NCBI RefSeq assembly: GCF_000956175.1
Contig: NZ_CP011070.1
Coordinates: 1,296,147-1,360,146, forward strand
Origin: Nitrosopumilus adriaticus
GTDB taxonomy: Archaea; Thermoproteota; Nitrososphaeria; Nitrososphaerales; Nitrosopumilaceae
Reading direction: 5' to 3'
Length of the DNA: 64,000 nt
Position numbers and translations under genes: made by a program. Under the pieces are notes generated by a model. That model made no database searches, was not told where the DNA came from, and saw nothing but the letters and a program-made list of their open reading frames with translations. Positions 42,213 to 51,226 of the stretch are shown piece after piece. Positions within the stretch are counted from its first letter, which is position 1; each line of letters opens with the position of its first letter.

Positions 42213-42791
42213 TTGACTAAAATTGAGAATATGGATGAAGCTACTGCAAGAATAGAGGCAGCTCTATACTCGGCAGGCAGACCACTTAGAATAGAAGATA
42301 TTATCAGAGCTTCAGGCACAGAATCAAGGACCAAAACACTAGATTTACTTCAAAGTATTATGAAAAAAACAAAAACTGCCTTCAAAGCATTAGAAGTCGT
42401 TATTCTACCAGATGGGTCTTATGTCATGCAATTAAAACCAGAATACAGTTCTACTGTCAAAAGATATGCATCAAAACCGGTTCTTCCAAATGCCACACTA
42501 AAGACATTATCATACATAGCATATATGCAACCAATATCATCAAAACAACTTGTAGAGACAAGAGGTTCTGGAGTATATTCACATCTAAAAGAACTTCGAC
42601 AGTTAGATTACATCAGCCATCAAAATGTTGGAAGATTAAAAATTTACAGCACAACAGAGAAATTCCAAAAATACTTTGGAATTCAAGGGGACGTAGAAGA
42701 TCTTAAACAGAGATTGTTTTCCAAGGTCAGAAAAACAGCAAGTATGAGTAGAACAAATACCACACCTCAAATAGTTACAGAAGTGAATTAA
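42213..42791 (+). CDS. scpB: Segregation and condensation protein ScpB
   Basis: 192 residues from TTG 42213 or ATG at residue 7 (MDEATARIEAALYSAGRPL). Two winged-helix domains: IEAALYSAGRPLRIEDIIRASG and ATLKTLSYIAYMQPISSKQLVETRG, the ScpB pattern. Binds ScpA and SMC to compact chromosomes. Immediately downstream of scpA with 53 bases between. Confidence 0.87.
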   Translation: MTKIENMDEATARIEAALYSAGRPLRIEDIIRASGTESRTKTLDLLQSIMKKTKTAFKALEVVILPDGSYVMQLKPEYSSTVKRYASKPVLPNATLKTLSYIAYMQPISSKQLVETRGSGVYSHLKELRQLDYISHQNVGRLKIYSTTEKFQKYFGIQGDVEDLKQRLFSKVRKTASMSRTNTTPQIVTEVN

Positions 42792-42853
42792 AAAAGTAAT
42801 TACGGCTAATTTTTTGCGTTTTGTATAAATTAGAGTAATTCAGACAAGTTTTT

Positions 42854-43237
42854 GTGAGAAAATCCGTAGAGAATTTAGCTACAAGTAAAATTACTGGAGG
42901 TCGAAGACATCCATTAAGAATTCGTAGAAAATATGAAACAGACAGATACCCTAACGAACCAAATACTGGAGCTCAAATTACCATTACAAGAAGAGTTCGA
43001 GGAAATAATTACAAAACGGCATTGAAATCAATTGACTTTGTTAATCTATCAACAGGAGATGCAAAAGTAAAGAAGACAAAAATTCTCAAAGTATTAGACA
43101 ATGCAACAAACAACGATTACAAAAGAAGAGGCATCATTACAAAAGGTGCAATTCTTGAAACAGAAGAAGGCAAATGTAAAGTTGTTTCAAAACCAGGTCA
43201 AAACGGAATAGTTAACGCAATTTTACTAAAGGAATAA
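42854..43237 (+). CDS. rps8e: Ribosomal protein S8e
   Basis: 127 residues from GTG. GGRRHPLRIRRKYETDRYPNEP and TRRVRGNNYKTALKS match eS8; the C-terminal ITKGAILETEEGKCKV follows. Start of a block of translation and transcription genes; SRP19 starts two bases after its stop. Confidence 0.93.
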   Translation: MRKSVENLATSKITGGRRHPLRIRRKYETDRYPNEPNTGAQITITRRVRGNNYKTALKSIDFVNLSTGDAKVKKTKILKVLDNATNNDYKRRGIITKGAILETEEGKCKVVSKPGQNGIVNAILLKE

Positions 43238-43238
43238 A

Positions 43239-43538
43239 ATGAAAGATTACGAACACATCGTAATCTGGTTGGATTATTTTAATAAGAATTTAAAAAAATC
43301 AAAAGGCAGACGTTTAGGAATTGAGAAATGTGTCTTTGATCCTTCACTAAAAGAATTAATGGATGCAACCACTGCTGCAGGATTTAAAATCACAGAATCT
43401 GATGACAAAGTAAGATTCCCAAAAAGACCTTTTGTCAGGTCAGGGTATATTGTGTTACCAAAAGAATCTTCAAAGACAAAAATTCTTAACAAGATTTCAG
43501 AAAAACTCGTATCAAAAAGAAGCAAACAGTCAAGATAA
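43239..43538 (+). CDS. srp19: Signal recognition particle protein SRP19
   Basis: 99 residues. Matches SRP19: HIVIWLDYFNKNLKKSKGRRLG then YPKRPF-like FPKRPFVRSGYIVLP. Binds 7S RNA helix tips to help SRP54 loading (encoded at 34207). Cotranscribed with rps8e. Confidence 0.9.
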   Translation: MKDYEHIVIWLDYFNKNLKKSKGRRLGIEKCVFDPSLKELMDATTAAGFKITESDDKVRFPKRPFVRSGYIVLPKESSKTKILNKISEKLVSKRSKQSR

Positions 43539-43612
43539 AACCAATTCTAGCTCTTAGCTAAAGTAAAGTTGACAGAAGTCTATGAAAAGAATATCATAGT
43601 TACTACTTTTAA

Positions 43613-43879
43613 TTGCAGGAGGTAGGCGAAATAATGCACCTAGCCGGTAGTGGCAGGGTAATCATTCAACTATCTAAAGAATTAGTTGAAGGACAGATAC
43701 TCTGTGACGAGAAGGGAACTAGAGTTGCAAAAGTAAACGAAATGATTGGTCCAGTAAGTAGACCATATGCATCAGCAACGCCATTAACAAACAGCATCAA
43801 AAAATACATTGGCAAAAGCGTTTACGCAACAGAGCAATCTCCTGTCAATAAACCAAAAAAATTTAGGAGAAGAAAATAA
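43613..43879 (+). CDS. gar1: H/ACA RNP protein Gar1
   Basis: 88 residues. Gar1-type beta barrel: VGEIMHLAGSGRVIIQL, GTRVAKVNEMIGPVSRPYASATP and a basic tail. Helps release product in RNA-guided pseudouridylation. TTG start at 43613; an ATG at 43634 would cut into the barrel. Shares one base with the TFB gene start. Confidence 0.87.
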   Translation: MQEVGEIMHLAGSGRVIIQLSKELVEGQILCDEKGTRVAKVNEMIGPVSRPYASATPLTNSIKKYIGKSVYATEQSPVNKPKKFRRRK

Positions 43880-44835
43880 TGAACATACTAGAAAAACAAA
43901 ACTGTCCTGAATGTAAGTCTACATTAGTAGATGACATGCAGAATGGTGAAATCATCTGTTCTGGTTGCGGCGTAGTAGTCGATGATCAGATAGCAGATTA
44001 TGGTCCAGAAACTATTAGCTCAAATTTCGAAGACAAAATGAAATTAGCACGAGCTACAGGACAAACAACTTATTCCCAACATGATTTGGGAATAACTACT
44101 GAGATTTCAATCAGTGCAAAAGACTTTAGCGGAAAAACAATCAACCGCGATGTTGCAAATCAAATGCACAATCTCAGAAAGTGGCAACAAAGAGTAAGAG
44201 TTTCCTCACCAAAAGAGAGACGACTTGCAAATGTTTTAACAAAAATGGGAGAAACATGTGATAGTCTTAGTCTTTCAAAAAATGTTTTGGAAACTGCTTC
44301 TATGATATACAGAAACTTGGATGGACATGTTGATGTGAAGGGAAAATCAGTAGTTAGCATAACTGCAGCTACAATTTACATGGCATGCAAACAGTGTGAT
44401 GTAGTTAGATCATTGGAAGAAATTTGTCGCGGAATTTGTCCGGCAAAAGATGTAAAGTCAAAAACAAAACTTGCAGCAAGATACTATAGAACCATGGTAA
44501 TGGAAATGGGGCATTTAGCATCCCCAGTTGTAACCATGGACAAATACATCTCAAAGATAGCCAATATGACACAAACTGAGGTCAGAGTTGAAAGACTAGC
44601 CTTGGAAATTGCAGAAAAAACTAAAGATAGCAGTATTGCAGATGGAAAAGCTCCAAATGGAATTGCAGCAGCATATCTTTATGTGGCATCTGTACTACTT
44701 GGACAAAATGTTCTACAAAGAGACGTTTCAAGTATTGCAGGAGTAACAGAAGTTACTATCAGAAATAGATGTAAAGAAATTCTAACATGCTACAAACTCA
44801 AAATTACTTTAAGACCATCTCTGGCCAAATATTAA
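43879..44835 (+). CDS. tfb: Transcription initiation factor B (TFB)
   Basis: 318 residues. N-terminal zinc ribbon CPECKSTL...CSGCGVVVDD, B-finger/linker, then two cyclin repeats (LRKWQQRVR onward, ASPVVTMDKYISKIANM, VTEVTIRNRCKEI). Recruits RNA polymerase to TBP-bound TATA boxes of the kind seen throughout the window. Cotranscribed with gar1. Confidence 0.95.
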   Translation: MNILEKQNCPECKSTLVDDMQNGEIICSGCGVVVDDQIADYGPETISSNFEDKMKLARATGQTTYSQHDLGITTEISISAKDFSGKTINRDVANQMHNLRKWQQRVRVSSPKERRLANVLTKMGETCDSLSLSKNVLETASMIYRNLDGHVDVKGKSVVSITAATIYMACKQCDVVRSLEEICRGICPAKDVKSKTKLAARYYRTMVMEMGHLASPVVTMDKYISKIANMTQTEVRVERLALEIAEKTKDSSIADGKAPNGIAAAYLYVASVLLGQNVLQRDVSSIAGVTEVTIRNRCKEILTCYKLKITLRPSLAKY

Positions 44836-44836
44836 A

Positions 44837-44846
44837 CCCCCCCCCC
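44837..44846 (+). other. C10 homopolymer after the TFB gene
   Basis: Ten consecutive C, then CTCTTTTC and T-rich sequence, in otherwise AT-rich DNA. A pyrimidine-rich terminator is possible. Confidence 0.35.
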
Positions 44847-44895
44847 TCTTTTCATTTTATTAAAAATCACATTAGGATTAGCTAAATTTCGTCGG

Positions 44896-44904
44896 TATTA
44901 TATA
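44896..44904 (+). promoter_or_regulatory. TATA box for sufC
   Basis: TATTATATA is centred ~27 bases before the ATG at 44927. Confidence 0.5.
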
Positions 44905-44926
44905 GAGAAACAAAGGAATGCGTATC

Positions 44927-45703
44927 ATGGCAGTTTTAGAAATTAAAGATCTCCACGTAACTAGAGAAGGAAAAGAGATTCTCAAAGGAGTCAATCTAAA
45001 GACAGGGCCTGGAGAAGTACACGCCATCATGGGACCAAATGGTTCTGGAAAAAGTACACTAGCTTACACATTACTTGCACATCCAAAATACGAAGTAACA
45101 AAAGGAGATATTTTGTTAGATGGCGAGAGTATTTTAGAATTATCAGCAGATGAAAGAGCAAAGAAGGGATTATTCTTAGGATTTCAATACCCAACCGAAG
45201 TTTCAGGTGTAGGATTCTCTCATTTTCTCAGAACAGCTTACAATTCATTGAGTAAAGCACTTGAGGGGGATGACAGAGAGGTGTTCATTACAGTTAGAGA
45301 ATTTCAAAAATACCTTAAAGAGAATTTAGAAAAAGTTGGATTAAAAGAAGAGTTTCTATCAAGATACCTAAATGAAGGATTCTCAGGCGGAGAGAAAAAG
45401 CGTGCAGAAGTTTTGCAAATGGCAGTACTAAAACCAAAAATTTCAATATTAGATGAACCAGATTCAGGATTAGACATTGATGCAGTTCAAGCAGTTGCAC
45501 AGGCAATTAGCAAAGTTTCAGGTAAAGATGCAACAGTAATTGTAATTACTCACTATGCAAGAATTTTAAAATTCTTAGACAAACTTGATTTTGTTCATGT
45601 GTTTGCCAGAGGACAAGTTTTGAAAACAGGTGACGCATCTCTTGCAGATAAACTAGAAGCAGAGGGATATGACTGGGTTTTAGAAGAACCACAAACTAAT
45701 TAG
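44927..45703 (+). CDS. sufC: Fe-S assembly ATPase SufC
   Basis: About 258 residues from the second ATG (MAVLEIKDLHVTREG), preferred over 44918 because of the promoter spacing. ABC-type: GPNGSGKST Walker A, FSGGEKKRAEVLQM signature, ISILDEPDSGLD Walker B. Energises SufBD scaffold. It is not in the suf operon at 59-64 kb, so regulated separately. Confidence 0.95.
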   Translation: MAVLEIKDLHVTREGKEILKGVNLKTGPGEVHAIMGPNGSGKSTLAYTLLAHPKYEVTKGDILLDGESILELSADERAKKGLFLGFQYPTEVSGVGFSHFLRTAYNSLSKALEGDDREVFITVREFQKYLKENLEKVGLKEEFLSRYLNEGFSGGEKKRAEVLQMAVLKPKISILDEPDSGLDIDAVQAVAQAISKVSGKDATVIVITHYARILKFLDKLDFVHVFARGQVLKTGDASLADKLEAEGYDWVLEEPQTN

Positions 45704-45730
45704 ATTTAACTAAAAATATTTTCCATAACA

Positions 45731-45952
45731 TTGATTTACAAAGTTCATGTAGAGTTCTCTAAAGAATTTTTAGAAATAAATGATAAACAAATTAACATTG
45801 GAATAAAATCAAAGCCACTCAAAGGAGAAGCAAACAAAGAGATAATCAAAAAAATTGCAAAACAGTTTGGCATATCAAGTTCATTAGTTCAAATAAAATC
45901 AGATCATAAATCACGAGATAAAATTATAGAGATTCTAGAAGAGAGAATCTAG
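45731..45952 (+). CDS. DUF167 (YggU-family) protein
   Basis: 73 residues from TTG. IGIKSKPLKGEANKEIIKKIAKQFG then VQIKSDHKSRDKIIEI match the DUF167/YggU fold. Small alpha/beta protein without known activity. 27 bases after sufC; may be cotranscribed. Confidence 0.8.
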   Translation: MIYKVHVEFSKEFLEINDKQINIGIKSKPLKGEANKEIIKKIAKQFGISSSLVQIKSDHKSRDKIIEILEERI

Positions 45953-45988
45953 TTTTTGTTTAAATAGGGTTTCAAAATTGTAGAAAAC

Positions 45989-46663
45989 ATGTCAGAAGAC
46001 AATGATCAATATTATTTTAATTTCTCATTTTTCAAAGTAGACCCCAAATGGAGATGGATGGCAGATTTGGCAAAAGAAGAATCTGCGAAAGAAGTTGAAA
46101 ATGTAATTAATAATTCAGGAATAATGTTCAGATCATATTCAAATTTGGGATTAAGAGATGATGCAGATTTTTTGTTTTGGTTTGCAGCAAAATCAGTAGA
46201 GGAAATTCAAACAGTAATTGAGAAAATTTACAAAACAGTTTTTGGAAAATACATCCTTCCTTCTATGACATACTTGTCATGTACGAGGCCATCAATTTAT
46301 GTACAAGAACAAAAAGCCCACGGATTTGTAACAGGGAATAATCCAAAAAAACATGTCATTGTTTATCCATTTACAAAAACTAGAGAATGGTATCTTCTGC
46401 CAAAAGAGAAACGTCAGGAGATCATGGATGAACATATCGAGGTAAGTAAGAAATATCCACAGGTGGTTCTAAACACAACATATTCCTTTGGGATACATGA
46501 TGAGGACTTTATGCTAGCCTTTGAAGTGGACAACATTAGAGATTTTCAGGATCTAATAATGGATTTAAGAGAAACTCAAGTTTCAACATATGTTAAAAAC
46601 GACATTCCAATGATAGTGTGTGTGAAAAAAGATCTTGTTCCATTGATTTCCAGTTTAGGATAA
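45989..46663 (+). CDS. Chlorite dismutase-family protein, possible coproheme decarboxylase
   Basis: 224 residues of the Cld/ChdC haem family. The conserved stretch YPFTKTREWYLLPKEKRQEIMDEH covers the haem-proximal side; N-terminal YYFNFSFFKVDPKWRWM starts the first ferredoxin-like half. In Gram-positive bacteria the family decarboxylates Fe-coproporphyrin III to haem b (HemQ/ChdC). The nearby haem genes support that role here; chlorite activity is not expected. Function is inferred from context. Confidence 0.75.
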   Translation: MSEDNDQYYFNFSFFKVDPKWRWMADLAKEESAKEVENVINNSGIMFRSYSNLGLRDDADFLFWFAAKSVEEIQTVIEKIYKTVFGKYILPSMTYLSCTRPSIYVQEQKAHGFVTGNNPKKHVIVYPFTKTREWYLLPKEKRQEIMDEHIEVSKKYPQVVLNTTYSFGIHDEDFMLAFEVDNIRDFQDLIMDLRETQVSTYVKNDIPMIVCVKKDLVPLISSLG

Positions 46664-46819
46664 TTATTCAAAATAGAGCCCACGAAAAAAGGCAATTTCA
46701 CCAAAAATATCAAAATATCACATATGCTAATCTTGGATAAACATAAATGATGAAATTAGACACGAGAAAACAGTTTTGAAATATATAATAATAAAATCAA
46801 AACTTGAGGAGATAAAATA

Positions 46820-47818
46820 ATGAAATACAACAAGCTAGGAAAAACAGACATCAAAGTATCAGAACTTGGATTTGGTGCATGGTCTATTGCACTTGATTGG
46901 TGGGGGAAAAAAATTGAAGAAGACGAAGCCAAGAGAATGCTCAAAAAGGCATACGATTTAGGGATTAACTTTTTTGAAACAGGGGACATGTATGGTAAAG
47001 GAAAAAGTGAAAGACTAATCGGCGAAGTTTTCAAAGATATGAGAGATGAGGTTGTAATTTCTACTAAATACGGATATGATTTTTCAGAAGTGGAACAAAT
47101 TGGACATAGTGAACTACCACAAAGATTCGATGAGGATTTTACTAGAAAAGCATTAAGAGATAGTTTGGAAAGATTACAAACAGATCATTTAGACATGTAT
47201 GGTTTACACAATCCAAAATTAAAACATATCAGAGATGATTCAATTTTTAATGTATTAGATAGTTTCATCGAAGATGAATCAATTAATACATATCAAGTTG
47301 CTCTAGGTCCTGCAATCGGATGGACACAGGAAGGTTTAGAAGCAATGGAGAGACCAAATGTCAGTGCAGTTCAAACAGTGTACAATATTTTAGAACAAAC
47401 ACCCGGAAATGAATTGATGAGAAAAGCAGAGGAGAAGGATGTAGGAATTCTAGTAAGAGTTCCAGAGGCATCAGGAATTTTAACTGGAAAAGTAAAGGCA
47501 GACACCAAGATAGATGAAAAAGATCATAGATCAGTAAGAAAAGGAGAATGGATTAAAGCATCATTGCAAAAAGTCGAACAATTACGGCCTATTGCAGAAA
47601 GAAACGGATTAACAATTACAGAATTGGCCATGAAATTTATTATGACAAAGAAAGGATTCGCATCAGTTTTCCCAACAGTAGTAAGTGAAGAAGAGATAGT
47701 AAATTATGTAGAAATGACAAAAGGAGAATATGTTTCAGCATCGGACATGAAAGAGATTGAAGAATTGTACAACACATGGCCATCTTATGAATTAAAGGCA
47801 ACGCCTCAGGCAAATTAA
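46820..47818 (+). CDS. Aldo/keto reductase
   Basis: 332 residues, (alpha/beta)8 barrel. Catalytic residues can be placed: Asp/Tyr in TGDMYGKGKSE, Lys in ISTKYGYD, His in MYGLHNPK. NAD(P)H-dependent; substrate unknown. A GAGGAG ribosome-binding site lies ~10 bases upstream and an ATATATAA element ~28 bases upstream. Confidence 0.93.
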   Translation: MKYNKLGKTDIKVSELGFGAWSIALDWWGKKIEEDEAKRMLKKAYDLGINFFETGDMYGKGKSERLIGEVFKDMRDEVVISTKYGYDFSEVEQIGHSELPQRFDEDFTRKALRDSLERLQTDHLDMYGLHNPKLKHIRDDSIFNVLDSFIEDESINTYQVALGPAIGWTQEGLEAMERPNVSAVQTVYNILEQTPGNELMRKAEEKDVGILVRVPEASGILTGKVKADTKIDEKDHRSVRKGEWIKASLQKVEQLRPIAERNGLTITELAMKFIMTKKGFASVFPTVVSEEEIVNYVEMTKGEYVSASDMKEIEELYNTWPSYELKATPQAN

Positions 47819-47825
47819 GCAACAA

Positions 47826-48164
47826 ATGGACATCCCCATAGATTCAGAAAAAACTTTAGAAGTCATAGAAAGAATGAAACTTGCCAAAATTGGTAATTAT
47901 AAAAAATGGAAGGTAATCATTAAAAAAATCAAAAATGAAGAGCCGTTAAACCCAGGTGAGGTAGAATACTATACAAATTTGACTAGAATTTACAAGGATT
48001 CAAGTATTTCTAGTAGAAGCAAGATATACCATACAAAGCTCTCAGAACTGGATGAAAAGCCACCATGTGTTTCATGTGGGGAGAATTCAGAATTTTATTG
48101 CAACATGAATGACCAATATTTTTGCACAGTTCATGTTGTAGGACATGATGAAAATGAGTTTTAG
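47826..48164 (+). CDS. Protein with C-terminal B-box-like zinc finger
   Basis: 112 residues. Helical N-terminal 70 residues; the C-terminus CVSCGENSEFYC...YFCTVHVVGHDENEF spaces Cys/His like a B-box or cytosine-rich zinc finger. Seven bases after the aldo/keto reductase. Role unknown; overlaps the siroheme decarboxylase gene tail to tail by four bases. Confidence 0.7.
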   Translation: MDIPIDSEKTLEVIERMKLAKIGNYKKWKVIIKKIKNEEPLNPGEVEYYTNLTRIYKDSSISSRSKIYHTKLSELDEKPPCVSCGENSEFYCNMNDQYFCTVHVVGHDENEF

Positions 48165-49186
48165 GAAGCAGGAACTTTCTCTTCCAAACTAAAAGAGCTC
48201 TCTACAAAATACTCTACTCGCGTTTTCTTGAATTCACGGGAACTAAAGAGAATTTTATAATCATCAACGTGTATCTGATCCTGAATTGTTTTTGCCATTT
48301 CATTGGCCTCATCATGGGTTTTACAGTGGATCATTGAAAATACATTGTACGGCCAATCAGCATAGGTAGGTCGTTCATAACAATGACTCACCTGAGGAAA
48401 TGATCCCAGAGTCTCACCAACTTTCGAAATTCTATCTTCAGGTACTTTCCAAACAATCATTCCATTTGCAGTAAATCCAACTTGTCTATGTCTTAAGATT
48501 GCGGCAAATCTCCTCATCACACCAATTTCTTCATAGTATTTCATTTTTTTAAATAATTCTTCTTCAGTAATTCCAAGATTCTTGGCAGCTTTTACAAAAG
48601 GCTCGTCAATTATTTCCATATCTTTTTGTAATTCACGGATAAAATTTTTGTCGTCTTCAGTGGGTTCAAATTTAATATTTTTAACTTCTTTTTTCTCTTC
48701 TGTTGGTGCAACTTTATGTTTTTTGTCATCTACCATGTCAAGTTTTACTCCAATCTTGAATAATTGTAAAGTTGGAAGCATTCTTACTTTTTTAATACCT
48801 GGTAGTACATTGAATTTTTCAAGCTCATCTTTTAAATCAGCACCTGGAGGAACTGCCAAAGTGAACCAGAGATTGAATTGATGATCTCGCTCATAATTAT
48901 GGCTAACACCAGGATGACGATTAATTTGACTAGCAACATATTCTAGTTTATCGTCTTCAATTTCCATTGCAACTAATGAACTAGTATATCCGAGTTTCCT
49001 AGTATCAAAAATTGCACTTAGTTGCCTTAGAACGCCAATCTCTTTTAGTTGGTTGAGGCGTTCTTTGATTAGTTCTGGCGTGGTGTTAAATTTTTCAGCA
49101 ATAGCATCAAAAGGTCTTGTAACAAGTGGAAAAGTCCATTGAATTTCATTTAAGAGTTCTTTATCAGATTCATCCATCGAAGTCAT
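48161..49186 (-). CDS. Siroheme decarboxylase, AhbA-AhbB fusion
   Basis: About 341 residues (ATG 49186; TTG 49210 possible). Two AsnC-like halves: first LLNEIQWTFPLVTRPFDAIA ... GVSHNYERDHQFNLWF; second IRELQKDMEIIDEPFVKAAK ... QVSHCYERPTYADWPYNVFSM, the AhbB signature. Each half has a winged HTH-like start no longer used for DNA. Removes two acetate carboxyls from siroheme to give didecarboxysiroheme, the committed step of the archaeal alternative haem route. Normally two separate ~150-170-residue subunits; here one chain. Divergent from hemA operon. Confidence 0.87.
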   Translation of the reverse strand: MTSMDESDKELLNEIQWTFPLVTRPFDAIAEKFNTTPELIKERLNQLKEIGVLRQLSAIFDTRKLGYTSSLVAMEIEDDKLEYVASQINRHPGVSHNYERDHQFNLWFTLAVPPGADLKDELEKFNVLPGIKKVRMLPTLQLFKIGVKLDMVDDKKHKVAPTEEKKEVKNIKFEPTEDDKNFIRELQKDMEIIDEPFVKAAKNLGITEEELFKKMKYYEEIGVMRRFAAILRHRQVGFTANGMIVWKVPEDRISKVGETLGSFPQVSHCYERPTYADWPYNVFSMIHCKTHDEANEMAKTIQDQIHVDDYKILFSSREFKKTRVEYFVESSFSLEEKVPAS

Positions 49187-49280
49187 CAAGTCAATATTTT
49201 GGCCATTCAATTAAAAATGTAGCTAGAAATTTACTCTATGATTTTTAATACATAAATAGAAACTCTAGTCCTTTTGATCG

Positions 49281-49934
49281 ATGATAGTTGATCTTAATCT
49301 TCAAAATAAGCTAGTAGTCGTCATCGGGGGAGGAAATGAGGCTGAAAAAAGAATTAGTTCTCTATTAAAGCAAAATTGCAGCATACTAGTAATCAGTGAT
49401 TCGACAAGTACCAAAGTGAACAAATTATTCAAAGCAAAAAAAATCAAATTAAAAAAACAGAAAATTCAGGATATAAGATTTATTTCTGAATTCAAACCAC
49501 ATATGATCATCACAACAACAAACGACAAAAAATTAAATCATAAAATAATCAACGCTTCAAAAAGAAAAAAGATTATTGCATATAGTTCTGATAATCCCGA
49601 AGAGAGCGATTTTTCCAATCCAGCAATTATTGATTTTGATAATACGATCCAGATTGCAATATTTACAGGAGGTCAAAGCCCTGCAATGTCAAAGAAAATT
49701 AAAGCCAAATCAGAAGAGGCGCTCAAGGAATTAATCACAAAAGAAGACATTGCGCAGATTAAAATTCAAAAGATCGCAAGGAAATTTGCAAAGGAATCTA
49801 TCCCCTCGCACACTCAAAGAAGAGAGTGCCTACGTAAAATCATCAATGATAATGAGATTGATCAGTTAATAAAAGACGGACAGATAAAAGATGCTGAAAA
49901 GCGAGCAATTACAATATTGAGGAATTGGAAATGA
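49281..49934 (+). CDS. Precorrin-2 dehydrogenase / sirohydrochlorin ferrochelatase-like
   Basis: 217 residues. GGGNEAEKRISSLLKQ is the NAD loop of the Met8p/CysG N-terminal domain; YSSDNPEESDFSNPAIIDFDN and IFTGGQSPAMSKKIK match the family. Produces sirohydrochlorin (and possibly siroheme), the substrate for AhbAB. Overlaps hemA by four bases. Confidence 0.88.
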   Translation: MIVDLNLQNKLVVVIGGGNEAEKRISSLLKQNCSILVISDSTSTKVNKLFKAKKIKLKKQKIQDIRFISEFKPHMIITTTNDKKLNHKIINASKRKKIIAYSSDNPEESDFSNPAIIDFDNTIQIAIFTGGQSPAMSKKIKAKSEEALKELITKEDIAQIKIQKIARKFAKESIPSHTQRRECLRKIINDNEIDQLIKDGQIKDAEKRAITILRNWK

Positions 49935-51196
49935 ATCAAAATATCATCAATGCACGTGTTACTTTTCGTAACTCACCAATTCACATTCTTGAACAATTTA
50001 CAATAAAAAATATGGAAAGTGCGTATGAGCAGTTCAAAAAGCATTCAGGATTAGATGAGTGTGTAATAATTCAAACATGCAATAGAATTGAATTATTTGG
50101 AAAATCAAAAACTTATGACATAGATAAAATCAAGAAAACATGGGCAACAATTACAGGACTTGAAGAAGAAGCATTTGATGAAAATATCGAATGTGTAGAA
50201 AACAAAGAGGCGCTCCACCATTTGTTAAAACTGACATCAGGATTAGATTCAATGGTATTAGGTGAAGAACAGATTCTAGGTCAAATAAAAAATTCCATCA
50301 CTTCTGCCAGAGAAGTTAAAGCATCAGGGCAACATCTCAATAAATTATTTGACAAGGCAATTCGAATAGGTACAAGAATTAGAAACACCAGTGGTATTGG
50401 AGCTGGTGGAATATCAGTAGGCTCTATGGCAGTAAAGCTTGCAGAAGAGAATATCGACGAATTAAAAGAAAAGAAAATTTTACTAATTGGCACAGGTGAG
50501 GTATCAACTCTTGTTGCAAAATCATTACAAAGAAGAAGGTATGCTTTTGATGTTACCAGTAGAACACTTGGAAGATCAGAGACATTCTGTGAAACAATGG
50601 GTGGAAATCCAATAAAATTTGAACAGGTTCTATCAGGTTTTGGAAATTATGATGTAATGTTTGTTGCAACAACAGCACCATATTTTCTTGTAACAAATGA
50701 AAGAATTTCAAATGCAATGAAAGACAAAAAGGGCGGAATGATGATTTTAGATTTATCAAATCCAAGGACAGTGGATGAAAAAGTTGCAACAATAGGAGGA
50801 ATCAAGCTAATGAACCTAGATCAAATCGCAGAGATGGTTGAGAAAAATATGAATGCACGGTTAAACAAAGTAAAAACAGTTGAAAATATAATTAATGAGG
50901 AAGTTTGTGTATTAGAAGCCTCAATGAAAAGATTAGATGCAGAGCCTCTAGTAAAAGACGTATTCAAAAACATAGAGAATCTAAGAGAAAAAGAATTACA
51001 GAAAGCACTACAAATGCTTGATGAAAAAGATGAGAAAAAAATAAAGATTATCGAAGAGTTAACAAAAGCAGTTGTTGAGAGTATTGTATCAACTCCAATG
51101 AACAATATCAGAAGGGCATCTGAGCAAGGAAAACCAGACGTTTTAGAATTGGCAAGTAAGCTATTTGACTATAAAAAACAAGATCAGGCAGACTAG
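49931..51196 (+). CDS. hemA: Glutamyl-tRNA reductase
   Basis: 421 residues from the ATG that overlaps the previous stop (ATGA). VIIQTCNRIELFG has the catalytic Cys; HLLKLTSGLDSMVLGEEQILGQ and GTGEVSTLVAKSL (NADPH loop) follow, with a helical dimerisation end. First enzyme of the C5 route to 5-aminolevulinate. Coupled to precorrin-2 dehydrogenase and hemB. Confidence 0.95.
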   Translation: MNQNIINARVTFRNSPIHILEQFTIKNMESAYEQFKKHSGLDECVIIQTCNRIELFGKSKTYDIDKIKKTWATITGLEEEAFDENIECVENKEALHHLLKLTSGLDSMVLGEEQILGQIKNSITSAREVKASGQHLNKLFDKAIRIGTRIRNTSGIGAGGISVGSMAVKLAEENIDELKEKKILLIGTGEVSTLVAKSLQRRRYAFDVTSRTLGRSETFCETMGGNPIKFEQVLSGFGNYDVMFVATTAPYFLVTNERISNAMKDKKGGMMILDLSNPRTVDEKVATIGGIKLMNLDQIAEMVEKNMNARLNKVKTVENIINEEVCVLEASMKRLDAEPLVKDVFKNIENLREKELQKALQMLDEKDEKKIKIIEELTKAVVESIVSTPMNNIRRASEQGKPDVLELASKLFDYKKQDQAD

Positions 51197-51226
51197 GATT
51201 ATATTTTACCCATAAAGAATTTCATT

